A stretch of DNA of 64,000 nucleotides from Metellina segmentata (lineage: Eukaryota > Arthropoda > Arachnida > Araneae > Tetragnathidae): NCBI GenBank assembly GCA_947359465.1, contig OX375883.1, positions 94,872,293 to 94,936,292 of the forward strand, read 5' to 3'. A program made the position numbers and the translations under genes. This document shows positions 38,021 to 50,234 of the stretch, one piece after another (the stretch's first letter is position 1; each line of letters starts with the position of its first letter). Under the pieces are notes generated by a model. That model saw nothing but the letters and a program-made list of their open reading frames with translations, was not told the origin of the DNA and did not search any database.

Positions 38021-41000
38021 TTGACTAAGATGTGGGGAGAGTGTTTTGTGTGAAGTATTCCCATAGAAATTAACGTGCTGCCGAGCGAAATGGGAGTGGT
38101 CTTTGTAATTTCAAAGCTCCCAATCCAAGTTCTCAGGCGATGTAATTTCTATGGGAATGAAAAGGTATTTGACTGAGATGTGGGGAGAGTGTTTTGTGTG
38201 AAGTATTCCCATAGAAATTAACGTGCTGCCGAGCGAAATGGGAGGGGTCTTTGTAATTTCAAAGCTCCCAATCCAAGTTCTCAGGCGATGTAATTTCTAT
38301 GGGAATGAAAGGGTATTTGACTGAGATGTGGGGAGAGTGTTTTGTGTGAAGTATTCCCATAGAAATTAACGTGCTGCCGAGCGAAATGGGAGGGGTCTTT
38401 GTAATTTCAAAGCTCCCAATCCAAGTTCTCAGGCGATGTAATTTCTAAGGGAATGAAAATTATTTGACTGAGATGTGGGGAGAGTATTTTGTGTGAAGTA
38501 TTCCCATAGAAATTAACGTGCTGCCGAGCGAAATGGGAGGGGGTCTTTGTAATTTCAAAGCTCCCAATCCAAGCTCTCAGGCGATGTAATTTCTAAGGGA
38601 ATGAAAAGGTATTTGACTGAGATGTGGGGAGAGTGTTTTGTGTGAAGTATTCCCATAGAAATTAACGTGCTGCCGAGCGAAATGGGAGGGGTCTTTGTAA
38701 TTCCAAAGCTCCCTATCCAAGTTCTCAGGCGATGTAATTTCTATGGGAATGAAAAGGTATTTGACTGAGATGTGGGGAGAGTGTTTTGTGTGAAGTATTC
38801 CCATAGAAATTAACGTGCTGCCGAGCGAAATGGGAGGGGTCTTTGTAATTCCAAAGCTCCCTATCCAAGTTCTCAGGCGATGTAATTTCTATGGGAATGA
38901 AAGGGTATTTGACTGAGATGTGGGGAGAGTGTTTTGTGTGAAGTATTCTCATAGAAATTAACGTGCTGCCGAGCGAAATGGGATGGGGTCTTTGTAATTT
39001 CAAAGCTCCCTATCCAAGTTCTCAGGCGATGTAATTTCTATGGGAATGAAAGGGTATTTGTCTGAGATGTGGGGAGAGTGTTTTGTGTGAAGAATTCCCA
39101 TAGAAATTAACGTGCTGCCGAGCGAAATGGGAGGGGGTCTTTGTAATTTCAGAGCTCCCAATCCAAGTTCTCTGGCGATGTAATTTCTAAGGGAATGAAA
39201 AGGTATTTGACTGAGATGTGGGGAGAGTGTTTTGTGTGAAGTAATCCCATAGAAATTAACGTGCTGCTGAGCGAAATGGGAGGGGTCTTTGTAATTTCAA
39301 AGCTCCCAATCCAAGTTCTTAGGCGATGTAATTTCTAAGGGAATGAAAAGGTATTTGACTGAGATGTGGGGAGAGTGTTTTGTGTGAAGTATTCCCATAG
39401 AAATTAACGTGCTGCCGAGCGAAATGGGAGGGGTCTTTGTAATTTCAAAGCTCCCAATCCAAGTTCTCAGGCGATGTAATTTCTATGGGAATGAAAAGGT
39501 ATTTGACTGAGATGTGGGGAGAGTGTTTTGTGTGAAGTATTCCCATAGAAATTAACGTGCTGCCGAGCGAAATGGGAGGGGTCTTTGTAATTTCAAAGCT
39601 CCCAATCCAAGTTCTCAGGCGATGTAATTTCTATGGGAATGAAAGGGTATTTGACTGAGATGTGGGGAGAGTGTTTTGTGTGAAGTAATCCCATAGAAAT
39701 TAACGTGCTGCCGAGCGAAATGGGAGGGGTCTTTGTAATTTCAAAGCTCCCAATCCAAGTTCTCAGGCGATGTAATTTCTAAGGGAATGAAAAGGTATTT
39801 GACTGAGATGTGGGGAGAGTGTTTTGTGTGAAGTATTCCCATAGAAATTAACGTGCTGCCGAGCGAAATGGGAGAGGTCTTTGTAATTTCAAAGCTCCCA
39901 ATCCAAGTTCTCAGGCGATGTAATTTCTATGGGAATGAAAAGGTATTTGACTGAGATGTGGGGAGAGTGTTTTGTGTGAAGTATTCCCATAGAAATTAAC
40001 GTGCTGCCGAGCGAAATGGGAGGGGTCTTTGTAATTTCAAAGCTCCCAATCCAAGTTCTCAGGCGATGTAATTTCTAAGGGAATGAAAAGGTATTTGACT
40101 GAGATGTGGGGAGAGTGTTTTGTGTGAAGTATTCCCATAGAAATTAACGTGCTGCCGAGCGAAATGGGAGGGGTCTTTGTAATTTCAAAGCTCCCAAACC
40201 AAGTTCTCAGGCGATGTAATTTCTAAGGGAATGAAAATTATTTGACTGAGATGTGGGGAGAGTATTTTGTGTGAAGTATTCCCATAGAAATTAACGTGCT
40301 GCCGAGCGAAATGGAAGGAGTCTTTGTAATTTCAAAGCTCCCAATCCAAGTTCTCAGGCGATGTAATTTCTAAGGGAATGAAAAGGTATTTGACTGAGAT
40401 GTGGGGAGAGTGTTTTGTGTGAAGTATTCCCATAGAAATTAACGTGCTGCCGAGCGAAATGGGAGGGGTCTTTGTAATTTTAAAGCTCCCAATCCAAGTT
40501 CTCAGGCGATGTAATTTCTATGGGAATGAAAAGGTATTTGACTGAGATGTGGGGAGAGTGTTTTGTGTGGAGTATTCCCATAGAAATTAACGTGCTGCCG
40601 AGCAAAATGGGAGGGGTCTTTGTAATTTCAAAGCTCCCAATCCAAGTTCTCAGGCGATGTAATTTCTAAGGGAATGAAAATTATTTGACTGAGATGTGGG
40701 GAGAGTATTTTGTGTGAAGTATTCCCATAGAAATTAACGTGCTGCCGAGTGAAATGGGAGGGGTCTTTGTAATTTCAAAGCTCCCAATCCAAGCTCTCAG
40801 GCGATGTAATTTCTAAGGGAATGAAAAGGTATTTGACTGAGATGTGGGGAGAGTGTTTTGTGTGAAGTATAATCCCATAGAAATTAACGTGCTGCCGAGC
40901 GAAATGGGAGGGGTCTTTGTAATTTCAAAGCTCCCAATCCAAGTTCTCAGGCGATGTAATTTCTATGGGAATGAAAAGGTATTTGACTGAGATGTGGGGA

Positions 41001-41599
41001 GAGTGTTTTGTGTGAAGTATTCCCATAGAAATTAACGTGCTGCCGAGCGAAATGGGAGGGGTCTTTGTAATTTCAAAGCTCCCAATCCAAGTTCTCAGGC
41101 GATGTAATTTCTAAGGGAATGAAAAGGTATTTGACTGAGATGTGGGGAGAGTGTTTTGTGTGAAGTATTCCCATAGAAATTAACGTGCTGCCGAGCGAAA
41201 TGGGAGGGGTCTTTGTAATTTCAAAGCTCCCAAACCAAGTTCTCAGGCGATGTAATTTCTAAGGGAATGAAAATTATTTGACTGAGATGTGGGGAGAGTA
41301 TTTTGTGTGAAGTATTCCCATAGAAATTAACGTGCTGCCGAGCGAAATGGAAGGAGTCTTTGTAATTTCAAAGCTCCCAATCCAAGTTCTCAGGCGATGT
41401 AATTTCTAAGGGAATGAAAAGGTATTTGACTGAGATGGGGGGAGAGTGTTTTGTGTGAAGTATAACCATAGAAATTAACGTGCTGCCGAGCGAAATGGGA
41501 GGGGTCTTTGTAATTTCAAAGCTCCCAATCCAAGTTCTCAGGCGATGTAATTTCTATGGGAATGAAAAGGTATTTGACTGAGATGTGGGGAGAGTGTTT

Positions 41600-43800
41600 T
41601 GTGTGGAGTATTCCCATAGAAATTAACGTGCTGCCGAGCAAAATGGGAGGGGTCTTTGTAATTTCAAAGCTCCCAATCCAAGTTCTCAGGCGAGGTAATT
41701 TCTAAGGGAATGAAAAGGTATTTGACTGAGATGTGGGGAGAGTGTTTTGTGTGAAGTATTCCCATAGAAATTAACGTGCTGCCGAGCGAAATGGGAGGGG
41801 TCTTTGTAATTCCAAAGCTCCCTATCCAAGTTCTCAGGCGATGTAATTTCTATGGGAATGAAAGGGTATTTGACTGAGATGTGGGGAGAGTGTTTTGTGT
41901 GAAGTATTCCCATAGAAATTAACGTGCTGCCGAGCGAAATGGGATGGGGTCTTTGTAATTTCAAAGCTCCCAATCCAAGTTCTCAGGCGATGTAATTTCT
42001 AAGGGAATGAAAAGGTATTTGACTGAGATGTGGGGAGAGTGTTTTGTGTGGAGTATTCCCATTGAAATTAACGTGCTGCCGAGCAAAATGGGAATGGTCT
42101 TTGTAATTTCAAAGCTCCCAATCCAAGTTCTCAGGCGATGTAATTTCTAAGGGAATGAAAATTATTTGACTGAGATGTGGGGAGAGTATTTTGTGTGAAG
42201 TATTCCCATAGAAATTAACGTGCTGCCGAGCGAAATGGGAGGGGTCTTTGTAATTTCAAAGCTCCCAATCCAAGTTCTCAGGCGATGTAATTTCTATGGG
42301 AATGAAAGGGTATTTGACTGAGATGTGGGGAGAGTGTTTTGTGTGAAGTATTCCCATAGAAATTAACGTGCTGCCGAGCGAAATGGGAGGGGTCTTTGTA
42401 ATTTCAAAGCTCCCAATCCAAGTTCTCAAACGATGTAATTTCTAAGGGAATGAAAATTATTTGACTGAGATGTGGGGAGAGTATTTTGTGTGAAGTATTC
42501 CCATAGAAATTAACGTGCTGCCGAGCGAAATGGGAGGGGGTCTTTGTAATTTCAAAGCTCCCAATCCAAGCTCTCAGGCGATGTAATTTCTAAGGGAATG
42601 AAAAGGTATTTGACTGAGATGTGGGGAGAGTGTTTTGTGTGGAGTATTCCCATAGAAATTAACGTGCTGCCGAGCAAAATGGGAGGGGTCTTTGTAATTT
42701 CAAAGCTCCCAATCCAAGTTCTCAGGCGATGTAATTTCTATGGGAATGAAAAGGTATTTGACTGAGATGTGGGGAGAGTGTTTTGTGTGGAGTATTCCCA
42801 TAGAAATTAACGTGCTGCCGAGCAAAATGGGAGGGGTCTTTGTAATTTCAAAGCTCCCAATCCAAGTTCTCAGGCGAGGTAATTTCTAAGGGAATGAAAA
42901 GGTATTTGACTGAGATGTGGGGAGAGTGTTTTGTGTGAAGTATTCCCATAGAAATTAACGTGCTGCCGAGCGAAATGGGAGGGGTCTTTGTAATTCCAAA
43001 GCTCCCTATCCAAGTTCTCAGGCGATGTAATTTCTATGGGAATGAAAGGGTATTTGACTGAGATGTGGGGAGAGTGTTTTGTGTGAAGTATTCCCATAGA
43101 AATTAACGTGCTGCCGAGCGAAATGGGATGGGGTCTTTGTAATTTCAAAGCTCCCAATCCAAGTTCTCAGGCGATGTAATTTCTAAGGGAATGAAAAGGT
43201 ATTTGACTGAGATGTGGGGAGAGTGTTTTGTGTGGAGTATTCCCATTGAAATTAACGTGCTGCCGAGCAAAATGGGAATGGTCTTTGTAATTTCAAAGCT
43301 CCCAATCCAAGTTCTCAGGCGATGTAATTTCTAAGGGAATGAAAATTATTTGACTGAGATGTGGGGAGAGTATTTTGTGTGAAGTATTCCCATAGAAATT
43401 AACGTGCTGCCGAGCGAAATGGGAGGGGTCTTTGTAATTTCAAAGCTCCCAATCCAAGTTCTCAGGCGATGTAATTTCTATGGGAATGAAAGGGTATTTG
43501 ACTGAGATGTGGGGAGAGTGTTTTGTGTGAAGTATTCCCATAGAAATTAACGTGCTGCCGAGCGAAATGGGAGGGGTCTTTGTAATTTCAAAGCTCCCAA
43601 TCCAAGTTCTCAAACGATGTAATTTCTAAGGGAATGAAAATTATTTGACTGAGATGTGGGGAGAGTATTTTGTGTGAAGTATTCCCATAGAAATTAACGT
43701 GCTGCCGAGCGAAATGGGAGGGGGTCTTTGTAATTTCAAAGCTCCCAATCCAAGCTCTCAGGCGATGTAATTTCTAAGGGAATGAAAAGGTATTTGACTG
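41600..43800. repeat. Tandem duplication, offset 1,184 bp (8 monomers)
   Basis: CTCAAACGATG (42,427 and 43,611 for CAAACG) and the private change CCCATTGAAATT (about 42,058 and 43,242) are both offset by exactly 1,184 bp, or eight 148-bp units. The surrounding GCGAGGTAATT and GGGATGGGGTC markers keep the same order in both copies. Confidence 0.85.
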
Positions 43801-46800
43801 AGATGTGGGGAGAGTGTTTTGTGTGAAGTAATCCCATAGAAATTAACGTGCTGCCGAGCGAAATGGGAGGGGTCTTTGTAATTTCAAAGCTCCCAATCCA
43901 AGTTCTCAGGCGATGTAATTTCTAAGGGAATGAAAAGGTATTTGACTGAGATGTGGGGAGAGTGTTTTGTGTGAAGTATTCCCATAGAAATTAACGTGCT
44001 GCCTAGCGAAATGGGAGGGGTCTTTGTAATTTCAAAGCTCCCAATCCAAGTTCTCAGGCGATGTAATTTCTATGGGAATGAAAAGGTATTTGACTGAGAT
44101 GTGGGGAGAGTGTTTTGTGTGAAGTATTCCCATAGAAATTAACGTGCTGCCGAGCGAAATGGGAGGGGTCTTTGTAATTTCAAAGCTCCCAATCCAAGTT
44201 CTCAGGCGATGTAATTTCTAAGGGAATGAAAAGGTATTTGACTGAGATGTGGGGAGAGTGTTTTGTGTGAAGTATTCCCATAGAAATTAACGTGCTGCCG
44301 AGCGAAATGGGAGGGGTCTTTGTAATTTCAAAGCTCCCTATCCAAGTTCTCAGGCGATGTAATTTCTATGGGAATGAAAGGGTATTTGACTGAGATGTGG
44401 GGAGAGTGTTTTGTGTGAAGTATTCCCATAGAAATTAACGTGCTGCCGAGCGAAATGGGAGGGGTCTTTGTAATTTCAAAGCTCCCAAACCAAGTTCTCA
44501 GGCGATGTAATTTCTAAGGGAATGAAAATTATTTGACTGAGATGTGGGGACAGTATTTTGTGTGAAGTATTCCCATAGAAATTAACGTGCTGCCGAGCGA
44601 AATGGAAGGAGTCTTTGTAATTTCAAAGCTCCCAATCCAAGTTCTCAGGCGATGTAATTTCTAAGGGAATGAAAAGGTATTTGACTGAGATGTGGGGAGA
44701 GTGTTTTGTGTGAAGTATTCCCATAGAAATTTACGTGCTGCCGAGTGAAATGGGAGGGGTCTTTGTAATTTCAAAGCTCCCTATCCAAGTTCTCAGGCGA
44801 TGTAATTTCTATGGGAATGAAAGGGTATTTGACTGAGATGTGGGGAGAGTGTTTTGTGTGAAGTATTCCCATAGAAATTAACGTGCTGCCGAGCGAAATG
44901 GGAGGGGTCTTTGTAATTTCAAAGCTCCCAATCCAAGTTCTCAGGCGATGTAATTTCTATGGGAAAGAAAAGGTATTTGACTGAGATGTGGGGAGAGTGT
45001 TTTGTGTGAAGTATTCCCATAGAAATTAACGTGCTGCCGAGCGAAATGGGAGGGGTCTTTGTAATTTCAAAGCTCCCAATCCAAGTTCTCAGGCGATGTA
45101 ATTTCTATGGGAATGAAAAGGTATTTGACTGAGATGTGGGGAGAGTGTTTTGTGTGAAGTATTCCCATAGAAATTAACGTGCTGCCGAGCGAAATGGGAG
45201 GGGTCTTTGTAATTTCAAAGCTCCCAATCCAAGTTCTCAGGCGATGTAATTTCTAAGGGAATGAAAAGGTATTTGACTGAGATGTGGGGAGAGTGTTTTG
45301 TGTGAAGTATTCCCATAGAAATTAACGTGCTGCCGAGCGAAATGTGAGGGGTCTTTGTAATTTCAAAGCTCCCAATCCAAGTTCTCAGGCGATGTAATTT
45401 CTAAGGGAATGAAAAGGTATTTGACTGAGATGTGGGGAGAGTGTTTTATTAGAAGTATTCCCATAGAAATTAACGTGCTGCCGAGCGAAATGGGAGCGGT
45501 CTTTGTAATTTCAAAGCTCCCTATCCAAGTTCTCAGGCGATGTAATTTCTATGGGAATGAAAGGGTATTTGACTGAGATGTGGGGAGAGTGTTTTGTGTG
45601 AAGTATTCCCATAGAAATTAACGTGCTGCCGAGCGAAATGGGAGCGGTCTTTGTAATTTCAAAGCTCCCTATCCAAGTTCTCAGGCGATGTAATTTCTAT
45701 GGGAATGAAAGGGTATTTGACTGAGATGTGGGGAGAGTGTTTTGTGTGGAGTATTCCCATAGAAATTAACGTGCTGCCGAGCAAAATGGGAATGGTCTTT
45801 GTAATTTCAAAGCTCCCAATCCAAGTTCTCAGGCGATGTAATTTCTATGGGAATGAAAAGGTATTTGACTGAGATGTGGGGAGAGTGTTTTGTGTGGAGT
45901 ATTCCCATAGAAATTAACGTGCTGCCGAGCAAAATGGGAGGGGTCTTTGTAATTTCAAAGCTCCCAATCCAAGTTCTCAGGCGAGGTAATTTCTAAGGGA
46001 ATGAAAAGGTATTTGACTGAGATGTGGGGAGAGTGTTTTGTGTGAAGTATTCCCATAGAAATTAACGTGCTGCCGAGCGAAATGGGAGGGGTCTTTGTAA
46101 TTCCAAAGCTCCCTATCCAAGTTCTCAGGCGATGTAATTTCTATGGGAATGAAAGGGTATTTGACTGAGATGTGGGGAGAGTGTTTTGTGTGAAGTATTC
46201 CCATAGAAATTAACGTGCTGCCGAGCGAAATGGGATGGGGTCTTTGTAATTTCAAAGCTCCCAATCCAAGTTCTCAGGCGATGTAATTTCTAAGGGAATG
46301 AAAAGGTATTTGACTGAGATGTGGGGAGAGTGTTTTGTGTGGAGTATTCCCATAGAAATTAACGTGCTGCCGAGCAAAATGGGAATGGTCTTTGTAATTT
46401 CAAAGCTCCCAATCCAAGTTCTCAGGCGATGTAATTTCTAAGGGAATGAAAATTATTTGACTGAGATGTGGGGAGAGTATTTTGTGTGAAGTATTCCCAT
46501 AGAAATTAACGTGCTGCCGAGCGAAATGGGAGGGGTCTTTGTAATTTCAAAGCTCCCAATCCAAGTTCTCAGGCGATGTAATTTCTATGGGAATGAAAGG
46601 GTATTTGACTGAGATGTGGGGAGAGTGTTTTGTGTGAAGTATTCCCATAGAAATTAACGTGCTGCCGAGCGAAATGGGAGGGGTCTTTGTAATTTCAAAG
46701 CTCCCAATCCAAGTTCTCAGGCGATGTAATTTCTAAGGGAATGAAAATTATTTGACTGAGATGTGGGGAGAGTATTTTGTGTGAAATATTCCCATAGAAA

Positions 46801-48823
46801 TTAACGTGCTGCCGAGCGAAATGGGAGGGGGTCTTTGTAATTTCAAAGCTCCCAATCCAAGCTCTCAGGCGATGTAATTTCTAAGGGAATGAAAAGGTAT
46901 TTGACTGAGATGTGGGGAGAGTGTTTTGTGTGAAGTAATCCCATAGAAATTAACGTGCTGCCGAGCGAAATGGGAGGGGTCTTTGTAATTTCAAAGCTCC
47001 CAATCCAAGTTCTCAGGCGATGTAATTTCTAAGGGAATGAAAAGGTATTTGACTGAGATGTGGGGAGAGTGTTTTGTGTGAAGTATTCCCATAGAAATTA
47101 ACGTGCTGCCTAGCGAAATGGGAGGGGTCTTTGTAATTTCAAAGCTCCCAATCCAAGTTCTCAGGCGATGTAATTTCTATGGGAATGAAAAGGTATTTGA
47201 CTGAGATGTGGGGAGAGTGTTTTGTGTGAAGTATTCCCATAGAAATTAACGTGCTGCCGAGCGAAATGGGAGGGGTCTTTGTAATTTCAAAGCTCCCAAT
47301 CCAAGTTCTCAGGCGATGTAATTTCTAAGGGAATGAAAAGGTATTTGACTGAGATGTGGGGAGAGTGTTTTGTGTGAAGTATTCCCATAGAAATTAACGT
47401 GCTGCCGAGCGAAATGGGAGGGGTCTTTGTAATTTCAAAGCTCCCTATCCAAGTTCTCAGGCGATGTAATTTCTATGGGAATGAAAGGGTATTTGACTGA
47501 GATGTGGGGAGAGTGTTTTGTGTGAAGTATTCCCATAGAAATTAACGTGCTGCCGAGCGAAATGGGAGGGGTCTTTGTAATTTCAAAGCTCCCAAACCAA
47601 GTTCTCAGGCGATGTAATTTCTAAGGGAATGAAAATTATTTGACTGAGATGTGGGGACAGTATTTTGTGTGAAGTATTCCCATAGAAATTAACGTGCTGC
47701 CGAGCGAAATGGAAGGAGTCTTTGTAATTTCAAAGCTCCCAATCCAAGTTCTCAGGCGATGTAATTTCTAAGGGAATGAAAAGGTATTTGACTGAGATGT
47801 GGGGAGAGTGTTTTGTGTGAAGTATTCCCATAGAAATTTACGTGCTGCCGAGCGAAATGGGAGGGGTCTTTGTAATTTCAAAGCTCCCTATCCAAGTTCT
47901 CAGGCGATGTAATTTCTATGGGAATGAAAGGGTATTTGACTGAGATGTGGGGAGAGTGTTTTGTGTGAAGTATTCCCATAGAAATTAACGTGCTGCCGAG
48001 CGAAATGGGAGGGGTCTTTGTAATTTCAAAGCTCCCAATCCAAGTTCTCAGGCGATGTAATTTCTATGGGAAAGAAAAGGTATTTGACTGAGATGTGGGG
48101 AGAGTGTTTTGTGTGAAGTATTCCCATAGAAATTAACGTGCTGCCGAGCGAAATGGGAGGGGTCTTTGTAATTTCAAAGCTCCCAATCCAAGTTCTCAGG
48201 CGATGTAATTTCTATGGGAATGAAAAGGTATTTGACTGAGATGTGGGGAGAGTGTTTTGTGTGAAGTATTCCCATAGAAATTAACGTGCTGCCGAGCGAA
48301 ATGGGAGGGGTCTTTGTAATTTCAAAGCTCCCAATCCAAGTTCTCAGGCGATGTAATTTCTAAGGGAATGAAAAGGTATTTGACTGAGATGTGGGGAGAG
48401 TGTTTTGTGTGAAGTATTCCCATAGAAATTAACGTGCTGCCGAGCGAAATGTGAGGGGTCTTTGTAATTTCAAAGCTCCCAATCCAAGTTCTCAGGCGAT
48501 GTAATTTCTAAGGGAATGAAAAGGTATTTGACTGAGATGTGGGGAGAGTGTTTTATTAGAAGTATTCCCATAGAAATTAACGTGCTGCCGAGCGAAATGG
48601 GAGCGGTCTTTGTAATTTCAAAGCTCCCTATCCAAGTTCTCAGGCGATGTAATTTCTATGGGAATGAAAGGGTATTTGACTGAGATGTGGGGAGAGTGTT
48701 TTGTGTGAAGTATTCCCATAGAAATTAACGTGCTGCCGAGCGAAATGGGAGCGGTCTTTGTAATTTCAAAGCTCCCTATCCAAGTTCTCAGGCGATGTAA
48801 TTTCTATGGGAATGAAAGGGTAT
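42610..48823. repeat. Tandem duplication, offset 3,107 bp (21 monomers)
   Basis: Three private changes are offset exactly 3,107 bp: TGTGTGGAGT (42,641 and 45,748), GGACAGTATT (about 44,549 and 47,656) and the odd GTGTTTTATTAGAAG (45,441 and 48,548). Copies run about 42,610-45,716 and 45,717-48,823. The change GAGTGAAATGG near 44,744 is GAGCGAAATGG in the partner, a single CpG-type difference. Confidence 0.87.
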
Positions 48824-50210
48824 TTGACTGAGATGTGGGGAGAGTGTTTTGTGTGAAGTATTCCCATAGAAATTAACGTGCTGCCGAGCGAAATGGGAGG
48901 GGTCTTTGTAATTTCAAAACTCCCTATCCAAGTTCTCAGGCGATGTAATTTCTATGGGAATGAAAGGGTATTTGTCTGAGATGTGGGGAGAGTGTTTTGT
49001 GTGAAGCATTCCCATAGAAATTAACGTGCTGCCGAGCGAAATGGGAGGGGGTCTTTGTAATTTCAAAGCTCCCAATCCAAGTTCTCAGGCGATGTAATTT
49101 CTAAGGGAATGAAAAGGTATTTGACTGAGATGTGGGGAGAGTGTTTTGTGTGAAGTAATCCCATAGAAATTAACGTGCTGCCGAGCGAAATGGGAGGGGT
49201 CTTTGTAATTTCAAAGCTCCCAATCCAAGTTCTCAGGCGATGTAATTTCTAAGGGAATGAAAAGGTATTTGACTGAGATGTGGGGAGAGTGTTTTGTGTG
49301 AAGTATTCCCATAGAAATTAACGTGCTGCCGAGCGAAATGGGAGGGGTCTTCGTAATTTCAAAGCTCCCAATTCAAGTTCTCAGGCGATGTAATTTCTAT
49401 GGGAATGAAAAGGTATTTGACTGATATGTGGGGAGAGTGTTTTGTGTGAAGTATTCCCATAGAAATTAACGTGCTGCCGAGCGAAATGGGAGGGGTCTTT
49501 GTAATTTCAAAGCTCCCAATCCAAGTTCTCAGGCGATGTAATTTCTAAGGGAATGAAAAGGTATTTGACTGAGATGTGGGGAGAGTGTTTTGTGTGAAGT
49601 ATTCCCAATAGAAATTAACGTGCTGCCGAGCGAAATGGGAGGGGTCTTTGTAATTTCAAAGCTCCCAATCCAAGTTCTCAGGCGATGTAATTTCTATGGG
49701 AATGAAAAGGTATTTGACTGAGATGTGGGGAGAGTGTTTTGTGTGAAGTATTCCCATAGAAATTAACGTGCTGCCGAGCGAAATGGGAGGGGTCTTTGTA
49801 ATTTCAAAGCTCCCAATCCAAGTTCTCAGGCGATGTAATTTCTAAGGGAATGAAAAGGTATTTGACTGAGATGTGGGGAGAGTGTTTTGTGTGAAGTATT
49901 CCCATAGAAATTAACGTGCTGCCGAGCGAAATGGGAGGGGTCTTTGTAATTTCAAAGCTCCCTATCCAAGTTCTCAGGCGATGTAATTTCTATGGGAATG
50001 AAAGGGTATTTGACTGAGATGTGGGGAGAGTGTTTTGTGTGAAGTATTCCCATAGAAATTAAGGTGCTGCCGAGCGAAATGGGAGGGGTCTTTGTAATTT
50101 CAAAGCTCCCAAACCAAGTTCTCAGGCGATGTAATTTCTAAGGGAATGAAAATTATTTGACTGAGATGTGGGGAGAGTATTTTGTGTGAAGTATTCCCAT
50201 AGAAATTAAC

Positions 50211-50222
50211 GTGCTGCGGAGG
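50211..50222. other. 11-bp deletion at a satellite domain junction
   Basis: GTGCTGC runs directly into GGAGGGGTC; the usual monomer has CGAGCGAAATG between them. This makes a 137-bp unit, the largest indel noticed in the array. Left of it are domain 2 units (AAAGCTCCCAAACC, GAAAATTATT); right of it are domain 3 units, beginning with the private change TTTCATAGCTCCC. The partner unit in the next 2,365-bp copy (about 52,560-52,605) has the TTTCATAG change but not the deletion. The deletion is therefore most simply read as a junction scar. Confidence 0.85.
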
Positions 50223-50234
50223 GGTCTTTGTAAT

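Larger units (their letters stand above)
24120..50217. repeat. Satellite domain 2 (middle domain)
   Basis: Monomers here are marked by AAAGCTCCCTATCC, AAAGGGTATTT, TGTGTGGAGTATTC, GAGCAAAATGGGA, GGGATGGGGTC, AATGGAAGGAGTC, GAAGTAATCCCAT, CAAGCTCTCAGG and GTATTTGTCTGAG. These markers are rare or absent in domain 1. They assort into blocks repeated with periods 1,184, 2,668, 2,964 and 3,107 bp. The domain ends sharply at about 50,217, next to a small deletion. Confidence 0.85.

Noticed and set aside
2891..46264. Series of minus-strand ORFs of 75-95 codons in the satellite
   Set aside because: They are translations of two monomers held in frame by indels, are identical wherever the DNA block is duplicated, and have no promoter, domain or codon signal apart from the repeat.
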